Positions 17,027 to 24,602 of a stretch of DNA of 64,000 bases are shown here, one piece after another. A program made the position numbers and the translations under genes. Under the pieces are notes generated by a model. That model was not told the DNA's origin. It worked only from the letters and a program-made list of their open reading frames with translations, and did not search any database. The number at the start of each line of letters is the position of its first letter. Within the stretch, counting starts at the first letter, position 1. The DNA comes from Anaerolineales bacterium (GTDB lineage Bacteria > Chloroflexota > Anaerolineae > Anaerolineales > UBA4823): NCBI GenBank assembly GCA_020060465.1, contig JAGVAD010000038.1, positions 1 through 64,000 of the forward strand, in the 5' to 3' direction.

Positions 17027-18103
17027 TTACAGTACCTCGATGCCCGCACCAGAGATCACCTCGCCGACCACCCACAGCGGTTGCCCCACCTGAGCGGCGC
17101 GTTCCAGCAACTCATCCAGGCTCCGCGGCGGCACAGCTAACAGCAGCCCGCCGCTGGTCTGAGCGTCGAACAACAACATTTGAGAGGCTTCGTCTATCCC
17201 AGGCGCAAAGCGCACCTGAGAGCCATAGAACAATTTGTTATCCGCTGAGCCGCCTGGAAAGATCCATTCGCTGGCATAGCGTCGCGCGCCGCGCGTGAAC
17301 GGAATACGCTCGAAGAAGAAGCGCAAGCCAACGCCGGAAGCGTTCGCCATCTCCAGGCCATGCCCCAGCAGGCTGAAACCGGTGACATCTGTCCCGCCGC
17401 GCAGCCCAAACTCCACCGCCAATTCGCCAGCCTGCCGGTTGAGCCGTTTCATCCATCCCACCGCCTCGGCCACATCGGACGGGTCGGCCTGCTCGCGCTT
17501 CAACGCCGTCGTTACTGTCCCAAAACCCAGCGGCTTGCTCAACACCAGCGCGTCGCCAGGCTGCGCGCCTTTCTTCGATAAAATGCGCTGCGGATGGACA
17601 AAGCCCAGCACGATCAGACCATATTTTGGCTCTTTATCCTGCACCGTATGCCCGCCAGCCAGGACCACCCCCGCTTCGCGGGCCTTCTCTGCTCCGCCGC
17701 GCAAAATCTCAGCGCTGATCTCCACTGGCAGATTGGGGGGCAAGGCAGCGATGTTCAGCGCCAAAAATGGCTGTCCACCCATGGCGTATACATCCGAGAG
17801 CGCATTGGCGGCAGCGATCGCCCCATAGTCGTATGGATCATCCACAACCGGCGTGAAGAAGTCGGTCGTGGCGATCAGGGCGCGTTCGTCGTCCAGCCGC
17901 CACACGGCGGCGTCATCCGGCTCGCCCAACCCCACCAGCAGGTCGGGGTAATCCTCAGATCGAAACAAACCTTGCAGAGGGCGCAGCACCTGCGCCAGCG
18001 TTTCCGCGTTGAGCTTGGACGCTCAGCCGGCGCAACTGGAAAGGCTGGTCAAGCGGATTTGTTTCCCTGAGGTGGCTCGGATTTGGCTCTCAGGATCCAT
18101 CAT
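17027..18103 (-). CDS. selD: Selenide, water dikinase SelD containing selenocysteine (in-frame UGA)
   Basis: The 358-residue SelD reading frame is interrupted by one TGA at 18023-18025. Reading it as Sec gives N-terminal IRLTSLSSCAG-U-ASKL, matching the SelD active site, where the catalytic residue is Cys or Sec followed two residues later by the essential Lys (U27, K30). The downstream frame has DFFTPVVDDPYDYG, NALSDVYAMG, GGHTVQDKEPKYG and TSGGLL, all typical SelD ATP/metal motifs. ATG 18103 or 18100 follows AAGGAAG; without the readthrough, only a GTG inside the domain could start it. SelD makes selenophosphate for Sec-tRNA, so this organism should have SelA, SelB and tRNA-Sec elsewhere. 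ggt follows 17 nt later. Confidence 0.93.
17980..17996 (-). promoter_or_regulatory. SECIS-like hairpin in selD
   Basis: A perfect 7-bp stem (GGCGCAG with CTGCGCC) and loop GTG start 26 nt after the UGA codon, inside the coding sequence. Bacterial SECIS elements are short hairpins just downstream of the UGA with a GU in the loop, so position and loop fit. The match is structural only and is not proven. Confidence 0.6.
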
Positions 18104-18161
18104 ACAAATGCTTCCTTAATGGTTTGCAACTGCTGATTCATAACCTTCAACAACCATGAGT

Positions 18162-19250
18162 CTACGGCGTGGGCGTCGGCAGCGGCGTAGGCGAAGGAAG
18201 CGGGGTAGGAAGCAGCTCGAAGGCGCCGGGGGCGGTCGAAGCGCCGCCGGTGGGCAGCGGGAACAGGTAGGGTACATTGTTGGGCAGGAAGATGGTCTGT
18301 ACGCCCGGACCCAGGCGATTGATAAAGGTATATTGCAACAATTCAGGCTGTTCTTTCAGCGCCTGCGAAAGCCGCTCCAACGCCTGGGCTTCAGCCTGCG
18401 CCTGGATCAAACGGGCGTCCGCATCGCCCCTGGCGCGGATCACCGCCGCATCCGCCTGACCTTGTGCAACTTGGCGCGCCTGCTCGGCTTCCTGCTTGCG
18501 CTGCTCGACCACGAAACGCGCTTGCTGCGCCAGTTGCTCGGCGATTTGTTTTTGCTCCACCGAGGCGGCGTATTCTGGCGAGAAGGTAATATTGCGCAGC
18601 ACAAACTCAACCAACAGCAAGCCGTTGTCTTTCAGCTTTTGGCTCAACGCTTCGGTAATGTATTGTTTCATCTCATCCCGTTTGGTGCTATACACTTCCT
18701 CAACGCCGAACTGCGACACCGCGTCACGAATGACGCCGCGCGACAGCGGGCGCACCAGGCCATCCACGTAACGGTCTTGCCACTCGATATGCACTTTAAT
18801 CACCTGCGCCGGATCTACGGCGAAAATCACCGATGAATCGACAAAAATCTCCTGCCCATCCGCGGTGCGGGCGGTGATCGAATCATCGCCTTGGATGGCG
18901 CCTTCGCTCGGCGCGATGGACATGGTGTATGTCTGGCGCGAGATCGGATAAATCTTCACATTTTCAAAAAATGGGATGATCCAGTTCAATCCGGGCTGCA
19001 ATGGCTGCTCGCGGTAGCCGTTGGGGGCGACCGCCGAAATCACCACCCCGCGCTGCTCCGGCTGGATGAACACCAACCCGGCGCTGATCGAACTCAAGAT
19101 GACGGCGACGATAGCCGTGACCAACAATGCTGCACTCATCCCTTTGACCGACTTGCCACGCGTGGCGCGCGTTAACGCCAACGCTAACAGACCGGCAAAC
19201 AACAACCACAAGAAAATAACAACTGTATCCAGAACCGTGGTGACATTCAT
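18162..19250 (-). CDS. SPFH/Band-7 domain membrane protein (prohibitin/HflK-like)
   Basis: About 362 aa. Two N-terminal hydrophobic segments (VVIFLWLLFAGLLALAL and AALLVTAIVAVILSSI) are followed by a Band-7 domain: FIQPEQRGVVI, GLNWIIPFFENVKIYPISRQTYTM, DSSVIFAVDPAQ and the RGVIRDAVSQFGVEEVYS region. A long Gln/Ala-rich coiled coil (EQKQIAEQLAQQA...) follows, and the tail is a Pro/Thr repeat. Such proteins form oligomeric membrane scaffolds. ATG 19250 has GAGGAG upstream. It lies directly upstream of selD, 58 nt away, and may share its transcript. Confidence 0.9.
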   Translation of the reverse strand: MNVTTVLDTVVIFLWLLFAGLLALALTRATRGKSVKGMSAALLVTAIVAVILSSISAGLVFIQPEQRGVVISAVAPNGYREQPLQPGLNWIIPFFENVKIYPISRQTYTMSIAPSEGAIQGDDSITARTADGQEIFVDSSVIFAVDPAQVIKVHIEWQDRYVDGLVRPLSRGVIRDAVSQFGVEEVYSTKRDEMKQYITEALSQKLKDNGLLLVEFVLRNITFSPEYAASVEQKQIAEQLAQQARFVVEQRKQEAEQARQVAQGQADAAVIRARGDADARLIQAQAEAQALERLSQALKEQPELLQYTFINRLGPGVQTIFLPNNVPYLFPLPTGGASTAPGAFELLPTPLPSPTPLPTPTP

Positions 19251-19376
19251 GTTATATCTCTCCTCAGAGATGAAAACCGATCCAAACCTTTCGGCTTCTA
19301 TTATACCTTGCACATCCTCTGTTAGGCTGTGTACCTCAAGTTAACGGCAAAGCGCTTTTACCCTACGTCAGCGCTT

Positions 19377-20048
19377 CTATTTCGGGTTCTTCAGCCCAGT
19401 GGCGAGCTTGTTCCTCACTTCTCGCTTTACCCGCGCAGCTAGGACTTTTTCGTACCTCGCCAGAAAGTCTTGCACCGCCTCTGGATCATGCACCACCAAT
19501 TCCCGCAATGCCCAGGACAAAGCCTTGACGACCATGTCATCACAGTCATCCGCCAAGAGACGACAAACATCAAGGGTGCGAGGAACATCTCCCTTTCCCC
19601 CCTGAGAGCGCACATTCAGCGCCACTGTGCTGACCAACGCAGCCCGCCGCAACCAGCGATCTTCCGAGCGAGCCCATTGAGTGATCAACGCGTCTGTAAC
19701 CTGACCCCTGAGCCAGAGCGGGCCAGCCAGGATGCGGGCGAAAGAGTCAACCGACCCCCAACTGTTGAGGCTCCGACCCAGTTCTTCCAGTTCGGCTTCT
19801 GTAAGGCTCTGGAAAGCAGCCGGATGATACCGAATCAATTCATAAGCCATCCAACGCAGCCCATAGGTTTTCAGGAGTTCCCTGGCCAGTTCCAGAACAA
19901 ACTCAGGGGATGCTTGCCTGAGCTTTTGAGAATACTTGCGGCGCACCGCGCGATAACTGGGCGTATTACGAACCGGCAACGCCTGGAGGTCGGCTGCGAT
20001 GCTCGAGGCGAGGTGCTTTACGTCTTCCAAATTTAATGGTTGATGCAT
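19377..20048 (-). CDS. AlkD-like DNA alkylation repair protein (HEAT-like repeats)
   Basis: A 223-aa all-helical protein that fits the AlkD/ALR family of DNA glycosylases: a region of paired helices with WMAYELIRYHP, then RWLRRAALVSTVAL and VVKALSWALRELVVHDPEAVQDFL, the conserved C-terminal helical repeats. AlkD excises cationic alkylated bases without base flipping. Catalytic residues cannot be fully checked here. It starts just after a truncated flavodoxin relic in the same orientation, suggesting that a deletion joined the two. Confidence 0.82.
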   Translation of the reverse strand: MHQPLNLEDVKHLASSIAADLQALPVRNTPSYRAVRRKYSQKLRQASPEFVLELARELLKTYGLRWMAYELIRYHPAAFQSLTEAELEELGRSLNSWGSVDSFARILAGPLWLRGQVTDALITQWARSEDRWLRRAALVSTVALNVRSQGGKGDVPRTLDVCRLLADDCDDMVVKALSWALRELVVHDPEAVQDFLARYEKVLAARVKREVRNKLATGLKNPK

Positions 20049-20051
20049 GGC

Positions 20052-20162
20052 TTATGATAAAGCAGGTTGAAACTTTGCGGCCAGGGTTTTGCCTATGGCT
20101 TCCGCTACGCCAGCGGTTGCACCCAATCGGCTGGCATAGGCAGCAAGAATTTTGTTCGGCAT
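20052..20162 (-). pseudogene. Remnant of a flavodoxin-domain gene (N-terminal 36 codons only)
   Basis: An ATG with an excellent AGGAGA opens a 36-codon frame starting MPNKILAAYASRLGATAGVA, continuing with EAIGKTLAAK, then stop. This is the first beta-strand, FMN-phosphate loop and first helix of a flavodoxin (HemG-like flavodoxins have KILVTYATRYGST-type starts). The rest of the domain is absent, and 3 nt after the stop comes the alkD-like start. It is best read as a truncated relic whose translation start survives, possibly now acting as a leader for alkD. Confidence 0.7.
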
Positions 20163-20295
20163 GCTGATTTCTCCTGATTTTTCGAACGCTCCGCCCCAAG
20201 ATGGATACTATTTCCTCTTCCCCTTTGTTTTAGCTTTTTCCAAATTTTGACTGTCTCCCTATTCGGTGTTGAGGAACGATAGGAATGATGACTAA

Positions 20296-20390
20296 GCCAC
20301 AGAGCGCACAGAGAAGTATTAAGTAAATTTCCGTGTACTCCGTGCCTGCTTTGAAAATAGTCTCTCTGTGAGCTCGGTGGCGACATTTTC
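20296..20390. repeat. Degenerate CACAGAG-type dispersed repeat
   Basis: GCCACAGAGCGCACAGAGAAG at 20296-20316 is followed by related reversed units (CCGTGTACTCCGTG near 20350; CTCTGTGAGCTCGGTGG near 20373-20389). A near-identical unit lies at 20995-21020 and a weaker one at 43614-43633. It is non-coding, and the wider 20163-20448 gap holds nothing else recognisable. Confidence 0.5.
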
Positions 20391-20448
20391 ATCTTTTGGG
20401 GCAAATCATTGTTCTTGATAACCCCATGCTGAGATTCAATCACCAATG

Positions 20449-20820
20449 CTAAAAAGGGGAACTATACAAATTTTCCTTCACCCTGAACTCCACAATCCGG
20501 CGTATCAAGTCATAGGGAATTGGCCTATCCAATGGAAATCTTATCGAGCCCTTTCCACCTTTATAAACAGACAGCTCTTCCTGGAATTTCTCGGTGCCTG
20601 TCGGCGTAGGGTAAAACCCGATATGGTTCTTGAAAGCAGCAAAGTGAACCAGGTTGCCTTTCAGGGTAAACGTGGGCATTTGATAGCTGATGGTTTCTTG
20701 CGCCTGTGGTGCCGCTTCGTGGATCGTCATCCGGATCTTTTGCAGAATCTCCTGAATGTGGGGTGGAAATCTCGCAATGTATTCATCTATATCCTTTGGC
20801 GTTGCTGGATTCGTATTCAT
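20449..20820 (-). CDS. DUF1801 / YdhG-like protein
   Basis: A 123-aa DUF1801-family protein: DIDEYIARFPPHIQEILQKIR, then ETISYQMPTFTLKGNLVHFAAFKNHIGFYP and the C-terminal SIRFPLDRPIPYDLIRRIVEFRV. B. subtilis YdhG (Fra) of this family has been reported as a frataxin-like iron chaperone; whether this one has that role is not known. It is flanked by non-coding, repeat-containing DNA on both sides, so it looks like a single-gene transcript. Confidence 0.85.
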   Translation of the reverse strand: MNTNPATPKDIDEYIARFPPHIQEILQKIRMTIHEAAPQAQETISYQMPTFTLKGNLVHFAAFKNHIGFYPTPTGTEKFQEELSVYKGGKGSIRFPLDRPIPYDLIRRIVEFRVKENLYSSPF

Positions 20821-21378
20821 ATTTCCTCCGGCGATATTTGTGGGAACCGCCTGAACTGCTCGACATGCGCTTACCAGGAACGGGCACTAAAATAGCATAT
20901 CACAAAAATTCCACGCTCAGGCAATATTTCTGTCCCAGATGATCGTAACGATCACCCCTCTGTGCAGTGTTGATGGCCGATGGAATTGATATTTGAGCCA
21001 CACAGAGAGCACAGAGAAAATTCGAAAATCCCCCATGGGAGGAGCAAGGGGAGATGGGTAATAAAGATGGTTTTCGAACGCTCTCTTTAAACAGTTTCAG
21101 GGAGTTGCAGATGCCAGGCATGAGCCTGGTTTGGTTGTCCTCCTCGACCATGGCGCGGTCAGCTCATAATCAGCTTGGCCTTCTCTTATAGCAGAGGCCC
21201 GAAGCCTTCAGCAGGATCAATCTAAATGCCAGCCAATATCTGCAAATAGAAACAAGATGAAATGGATGTGCGCCTGAGCGCGGTCGGTGGCGCCCTCGTC
21301 TCCGGTTCGATGAGTGACGGAAACGCACCTGGGACACACAACGCAGAGGTTACAAGCGCAAATTGAGCTGCCAGGAAA
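20821..21378. other. 558-nt gap: no gene; dispersed-repeat relic
   Basis: No convincing reading frame occurs on either strand. A CACAGAG repeat unit lies at 20995-21020. Near 21320-21350 another degenerate stretch (GGGACACACAACGCAGAGG) recalls the same repeat. It appears to be decayed intergenic DNA. Confidence 0.6.
20995..21020. repeat. CACAGAG-type dispersed repeat, second copy
   Basis: GAGCCACAGAGAGCACAGAG with AAAA following. It matches the unit at 20296-20316 with few differences and lies in the same orientation, 0.7 kb away in non-coding DNA. Confidence 0.5.
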
Positions 21379-22152
21379 CTATTGAACAGGCTGTTCAATA
21401 TTGATAGTAAGGTTAAAATCCACCAGCGTCGTTGTCAGGGCTTTCACGGCTTGTAATTTACTTTCCCCAGTATTAGGATCTGTTGAAGCGGATAGGATTT
21501 CACCATCTACCACCATTTTATAAGGTAAGCCATCATTTTCGCCTACCCAGAGTTCTGTTCGGCTATGCAGTTCGATATCGTTTGACATGGTTGTACTCTT
21601 GTAGTCATATACAATGACAGCCTTACCATTAAGTGTGTCCTTGCGTAGCCATTGCTCATCGCTAATAGTCTCGCTGATCATTTGAGCAGTTACTTCCTGA
21701 TCTCCCATAAAAGTGGACGCAGGTATTTGGGTTTCTTTCCACTCACCCGAGGTTTTTGTTTTCGAATACACCTTTTCGCCAACCACGATATACTCCACAC
21801 CCTCATCGAGGTCAATCAAACGTTTTCTGTCGGGTGGGACAAACTCAATCACATTTGTTCGAGTTTGGCCGTCGCCTAAAATCGTTGTAACATCCATGCG
21901 ATTGGGCTGTGTGTATAACGCCAGCAAAGCGTTCACGATCTTCATGTGGATTTCATCCACGCCTGGCGTAGGTGCCAGAGCTGGGGTCGCTGAGGGCAAC
22001 GGTGAATCAGTTGGTTCTGGCGTGTTGAGCGGTACCGTAGGGATTACAACTGCGCCTGTGGAGTTTGTGTCTTGTGATTGACAGGAAGTCATTAATCCAA
22101 GAATGATTAAACAGACGAGGACAAGCATCATACGGTCGAATTTGTTCTTCAT
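21379..22152 (-). CDS. Predicted lipoprotein (LolA/LppX-like fold possible)
   Basis: About 257 aa. A signal sequence, VLVCLIILGLMTSCQS, ends in a lipobox; a Pro/Thr-rich linker follows (PTVPLNTPEPTDSPLPS), then a domain with alternating beta-strands (NVIEFVPPDRKRLIDL, EYIVVGEKVYSK, WKETQIP, YDYKSTTMSNDIELHSRTELWVGENDGLPYKMVVDG). This strand pattern is like LolA/LppX or DUF6612-type lipoproteins that measure or bind lipids. ATG 22152 follows AGGGAAG; the frame extends upstream through a toxin-antitoxin relic that is not part of it. Confidence 0.8.
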   Translation of the reverse strand: MKNKFDRMMLVLVCLIILGLMTSCQSQDTNSTGAVVIPTVPLNTPEPTDSPLPSATPALAPTPGVDEIHMKIVNALLALYTQPNRMDVTTILGDGQTRTNVIEFVPPDRKRLIDLDEGVEYIVVGEKVYSKTKTSGEWKETQIPASTFMGDQEVTAQMISETISDEQWLRKDTLNGKAVIVYDYKSTTMSNDIELHSRTELWVGENDGLPYKMVVDGEILSASTDPNTGESKLQAVKALTTTLVDFNLTINIEQPVQ

Positions 22153-22196
22153 GGTTTCTTCCCTTTCGCGTTGAGAATACTTTCTGTGCCAATTGA

Positions 22197-22464
22197 TCAA
22201 TGAGGCAACGCTACGCCAAAGTTGGCGTCTATGACCACGGTTTCCACACATCCTCCATCTGGCACTCGCGCTCTTGGCACGCCCATTGACCAGATCGGCG
22301 TCGCTTATGCCGGCCTGCCCGGCAACCTTATTGCGAATGCGGTCGAGTTCAGCGAGCACCTTCAGCGCTTCCTTGCGCTTTTGCCGCTCCTGCTCGGCAA
22401 AATAAGCATCCAGGATTTCGCGGATTGCCCCACTTACGCTTTTTCCCTGACGGGTAGCGTTTCC
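22197..22464 (-). pseudogene. Decayed toxin-antitoxin pair (RHH-type antitoxin fragment and PIN toxin start)
   Basis: From 22464 one frame reads RQGKSVSGAIREILDAYFAE, then a charged helix and KVLAELDRIRNKVAG with ISDADLVN, the C-terminal part of a VapB-like antitoxin. It lacks its N-terminus and then loses the frame near 22290. An overlapping frame at 22247-22197 gives VETVVIDANFGVALPH then stop, the first strand of a PIN-domain toxin with its first catalytic Asp. Both parts are truncated, so the module is dead. It sits just after dtd. Confidence 0.65.
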
Positions 22465-22521
22465 TCACACACGCCAATCTTGTTCAGACCTCATAATATT
22501 GGAGCGCCAATCACACTTCTC

Positions 22522-22959
22522 TTACCGCTCCATCCAGATCGTAACTGGGCCATCGTTGGCGATTTCCACCAGCATGTGCGCGCCGAAATCGCCGGTCTGT
22601 GTGGGAACGCCCTGCGCCCGCAGCAATTCAGCGAAGCGCTCCACCAATGGACGGGCGATCTCCGGCGGGGCGGCGTCAGTGAATGAGGGGCGGCGGCCTT
22701 TGCGCGTGTCGGCGTACAACGTAAACTGCGACACCACAATAGCCGCCCCGCCCACCTCCAACAACGAACGGTTGATTTTGCCCTGCTCATCCTCGAAAAT
22801 GCGCAGGTTGGCGATCTTCTCCACCAGGTAGCGCGCTTGCTCCTCGCCATCCTGCGGCCCCACGCCCAGCAAAATCACCACGCCGGGCCCGATCTCGGCG
22901 ATCACCCGCCCTTCGACGCTTACCCGCCCGCTGCGCACCCGTTGAACCACCACTCGCAT
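22522..22959 (-). CDS. dtd: D-aminoacyl-tRNA deacylase
   Basis: 145 aa, the normal Dtd length. It has [17 protein letters not shown] at the N-terminus, the [21 protein letters not shown] region with the active-site SQFTL motif, and [11 protein letters not shown] close to the C-terminus (a Gly-cisPro-type GPVTI). It removes D-amino acids, and glycine from tRNA-Ala, after mischarging. It lies 9 nt after trpS, so it is the third gene of the T-box-controlled operon, a sensible pairing of a tRNA synthetase with a proofreading enzyme. Confidence 0.95.
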   Translation of the reverse strand: MRVVVQRVRSGRVSVEGRVIAEIGPGVVILLGVGPQDGEEQARYLVEKIANLRIFEDEQGKINRSLLEVGGAAIVVSQFTLYADTRKGRRPSFTDAAPPEIARPLVERFAELLRAQGVPTQTGDFGAHMLVEIANDGPVTIWMER

Positions 22960-22968
22960 GGCTGCGAC

Positions 22969-23970
22969 CTACGTCAGCGGCAAACCTATAGCTTCTTTGA
23001 CTTCGCGCATCGTCTGACGGGCAATGGCGCTGGCGCGCCGCTGCCCGTCGCGCAGCACGTCCCACACATAGTTGGGGTCTTTGCCCAGCTCAGCGCGCTT
23101 CTGGCGGAAGGGTGCCAGATGGGCATTCAGATTACGGGCAAAGAGCTTCTTGCAATCCACGCAGCCAATGCCCGCCCGCCGGCACTCCACATCCACCATG
23201 GCAATCTCATCCGGCGAGGAGAACACCTTATGCATGGTGAACACGTTGCACACATCCGGGTTGCCTGGATCGCTGCGTTTGATGCGCGCCGGGTCGGTGA
23301 CCATCTGCATCACCCGCTGGGTGGTCTCCTCCGGAGTGGCGGCCAGTTCGATATGGTTGTTCAGGCTCTTGCTCATCTTCTGCACGCCGTCAATGCCCAG
23401 CACCTTCGGCGTCTCGGTAGCGATCATTTGCGGCTCGATCAGCACGTTGGTGTTATACCGATAATTGAACGAACGCACCGTCTCGCGCGCAAACTCGATG
23501 TGCGGCTGCTGATCCACACCCACCGGCACCAAGTCGCTCTTATACAGCACAATGTCAGCGGTCATTAACACCGGGTACCCCACCAACCCATAGTTGACAT
23601 TATGCGGCTGCTGGCGCGCCTTCTCTTTGAAAGTGGGCAGATCGGTGAGTTTGCCCAGCGGAGTGACCATCGAGAGATAAGTATGCAGCTCGGTCACCTC
23701 CGGCACCTGTGATTGAACGAACAGGATCGTCTCGACGGGACGAATGCCAATCGCCAGCCAGTCGAGCGCCATCTCGTAAATGTTCTGCCACAGGTTCTCG
23801 GTGGTCTCCACGGTGGTTAAAGCATGGATATCCACGATGCAGTACACGCACTCGTACTCATCTTGCAAGGCCACATAATTCTTGATTGCGCCCAGATAGT
23901 TGCCCAGATGCTGGCGACCCGTGGGCCGCGCGCCGGAAAAAACGCGTCCTTTCTTCATCACATCTGCCAT
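22969..23970 (-). CDS. trpS: Tryptophanyl-tRNA synthetase
   Basis: A 333-aa class Ic synthetase. The HIGH-equivalent is TGRQHLGNYLG near residue 17, and KMSKSLNN lies near residue 205. GYPVLMTADIVLYKSDLVPVGVDQQPH is typical of bacterial TrpRS. Its ATG overlaps the stop of the SelW-like gene by one base (TAATG), so translation should be coupled to the gene that carries the UGA codon. The operon leader is a T-box with a Trp specifier. Confidence 0.97.
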   Translation of the reverse strand: MADVMKKGRVFSGARPTGRQHLGNYLGAIKNYVALQDEYECVYCIVDIHALTTVETTENLWQNIYEMALDWLAIGIRPVETILFVQSQVPEVTELHTYLSMVTPLGKLTDLPTFKEKARQQPHNVNYGLVGYPVLMTADIVLYKSDLVPVGVDQQPHIEFARETVRSFNYRYNTNVLIEPQMIATETPKVLGIDGVQKMSKSLNNHIELAATPEETTQRVMQMVTDPARIKRSDPGNPDVCNVFTMHKVFSSPDEIAMVDVECRRAGIGCVDCKKLFARNLNAHLAPFRQKRAELGKDPNYVWDVLRDGQRRASAIARQTMREVKEAIGLPLT

Positions 23971-24221
23971 TAACGACTCTCCTGTAGATATTGTTTCACC
24001 AGAGCGTTCACCTCGCCTGGCTCGGCGTGCCGCCCGGTGCGGAACTTCGAATAGAGGAGCTTATCATTGACGGAAAACTCGAAGCGCCCGCCGTGCGAAG
24101 GAATTAAGGTGATCGACTCAATGTCCGCTTCATACTCCTTAAGCAGTTCCGCCATCAAACTGATGGCGCGGTCAGTATAATGTCAAACCATGCAGTATTC
24201 CAAAGAAATCTTCATTTTCAT
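23970..24221 (-). CDS. SelW/Rdx-family selenoprotein (CxxU), in-frame UGA
   Basis: An 83-aa protein when TGA at 24183-24185 is read as Sec: MKMKISLEYCMV-U-HYTDR, followed by SLMAELLKEYEADIESI and GGRFEFSVNDKLLYSKFRTG, the typical SelW/Rdx thioredoxin-like fold with the redox motif CxxU (Cys10, Sec13) and the GxFE(F/V) strand. ATG 24221 has AGGAGG 8 nt upstream. Without readthrough only the C-terminal 62 residues would have a frame, with a TTG start and no ribosome site. It likely acts as a small cytoplasmic redox protein. It is the first gene of the trpS-dtd operon. Confidence 0.92.
24150..24168 (-). promoter_or_regulatory. SECIS-like hairpin in the SelW-like gene
   Basis: A perfect 8-bp stem (CGCCATCA with TGATGGCG) and loop GTT begin 14 nt after the UGA. 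The loop G is at +23 from the end of the UGA. The loop starts GU, like the selD hairpin. Position and loop fit a bacterial SECIS; this is not proven. Confidence 0.65.
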
Positions 24222-24272
24222 AATCAACCTCCTGCAATGCAGTGAATTTCAGGCTTTGCCTGTTATGTTTTT

Positions 24273-24303
24273 AAAAAACCGCCCCGCCGGTGATGCGACG
24301 GGG
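24273..24303 (-). terminator. Intrinsic terminator of the T-box leader
   Basis: An 8-bp stem (CCCCGTCG with CGGCGGGG, one G-U pair), a 6-nt loop, then CGGTTTTTT. It ends 51 nt before the SelW-like start codon and should be the OFF structure of the T-box. Confidence 0.85.
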
Positions 24304-24596
24304 TGAATGAGCCAGCTCCACTCTCATCGAGTACGGGGGCCCCGCCTTCACATATTGAAGAACAGCGGTTTCCCTTATACCCTTTGCCCGGATAACGGCG
24401 GCAACTCCGGCGCAGACTACTGGATCGCGGTGGCTACGCCGCACCCGATCGTTCATCCTGCAGCTCTGAGGGCCATTCGGCGCCGGCGCGCGGGCGGGAC
24501 TTTCACCTGAACCGCTCTCTGTGCCGCCGTTTCGACGCGTACTCGTCCTCTTCACAGCTTTTCGCGATAAAAATGACGCAGCGGAAATCTCCGCGC
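24273..24596 (-). promoter_or_regulatory. T-box leader (tRNA-Trp-sensing) upstream of selW-like/trpS/dtd
   Basis: Seen in order on the minus strand: GAAGAGGACGAGTA (stem I S-turn AGUA), CACAGAGAGCGG (AG bulge), GGTGAAAGTCC (distal loop), CCGAATGGCCC with UGG as likely specifier codon, GATCCAGTAG and CCGTTATCC (stem II/III signature), GAAGGCGGGGCCCCCG as a divergent T-box/antiterminator, then the terminator. Uncharged tRNA-Trp should favour readthrough. The antiterminator differs from the usual AAGGGTGGNACCGCG, so this part is uncertain. The predicted start of transcription is near 24596. Confidence 0.85.
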
Positions 24597-24602
24597 GAGA
24601 AT

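Noticed and set aside
17989-17989. GTG at 17989 as the selD start, with the upstream TGA as a genuine stop or a frameshift
   Set aside because: The upstream sequence continues the SelD N-terminus with the active-site motif, a ribosome site and a hairpin; the stop sits exactly at the Cys/Sec codon.
20105-20446. 113-codon minus-strand ORF in the gap left of DUF1801
   Set aside because: It runs through the repeat unit and across the flavodoxin relic in another frame; no family signal.
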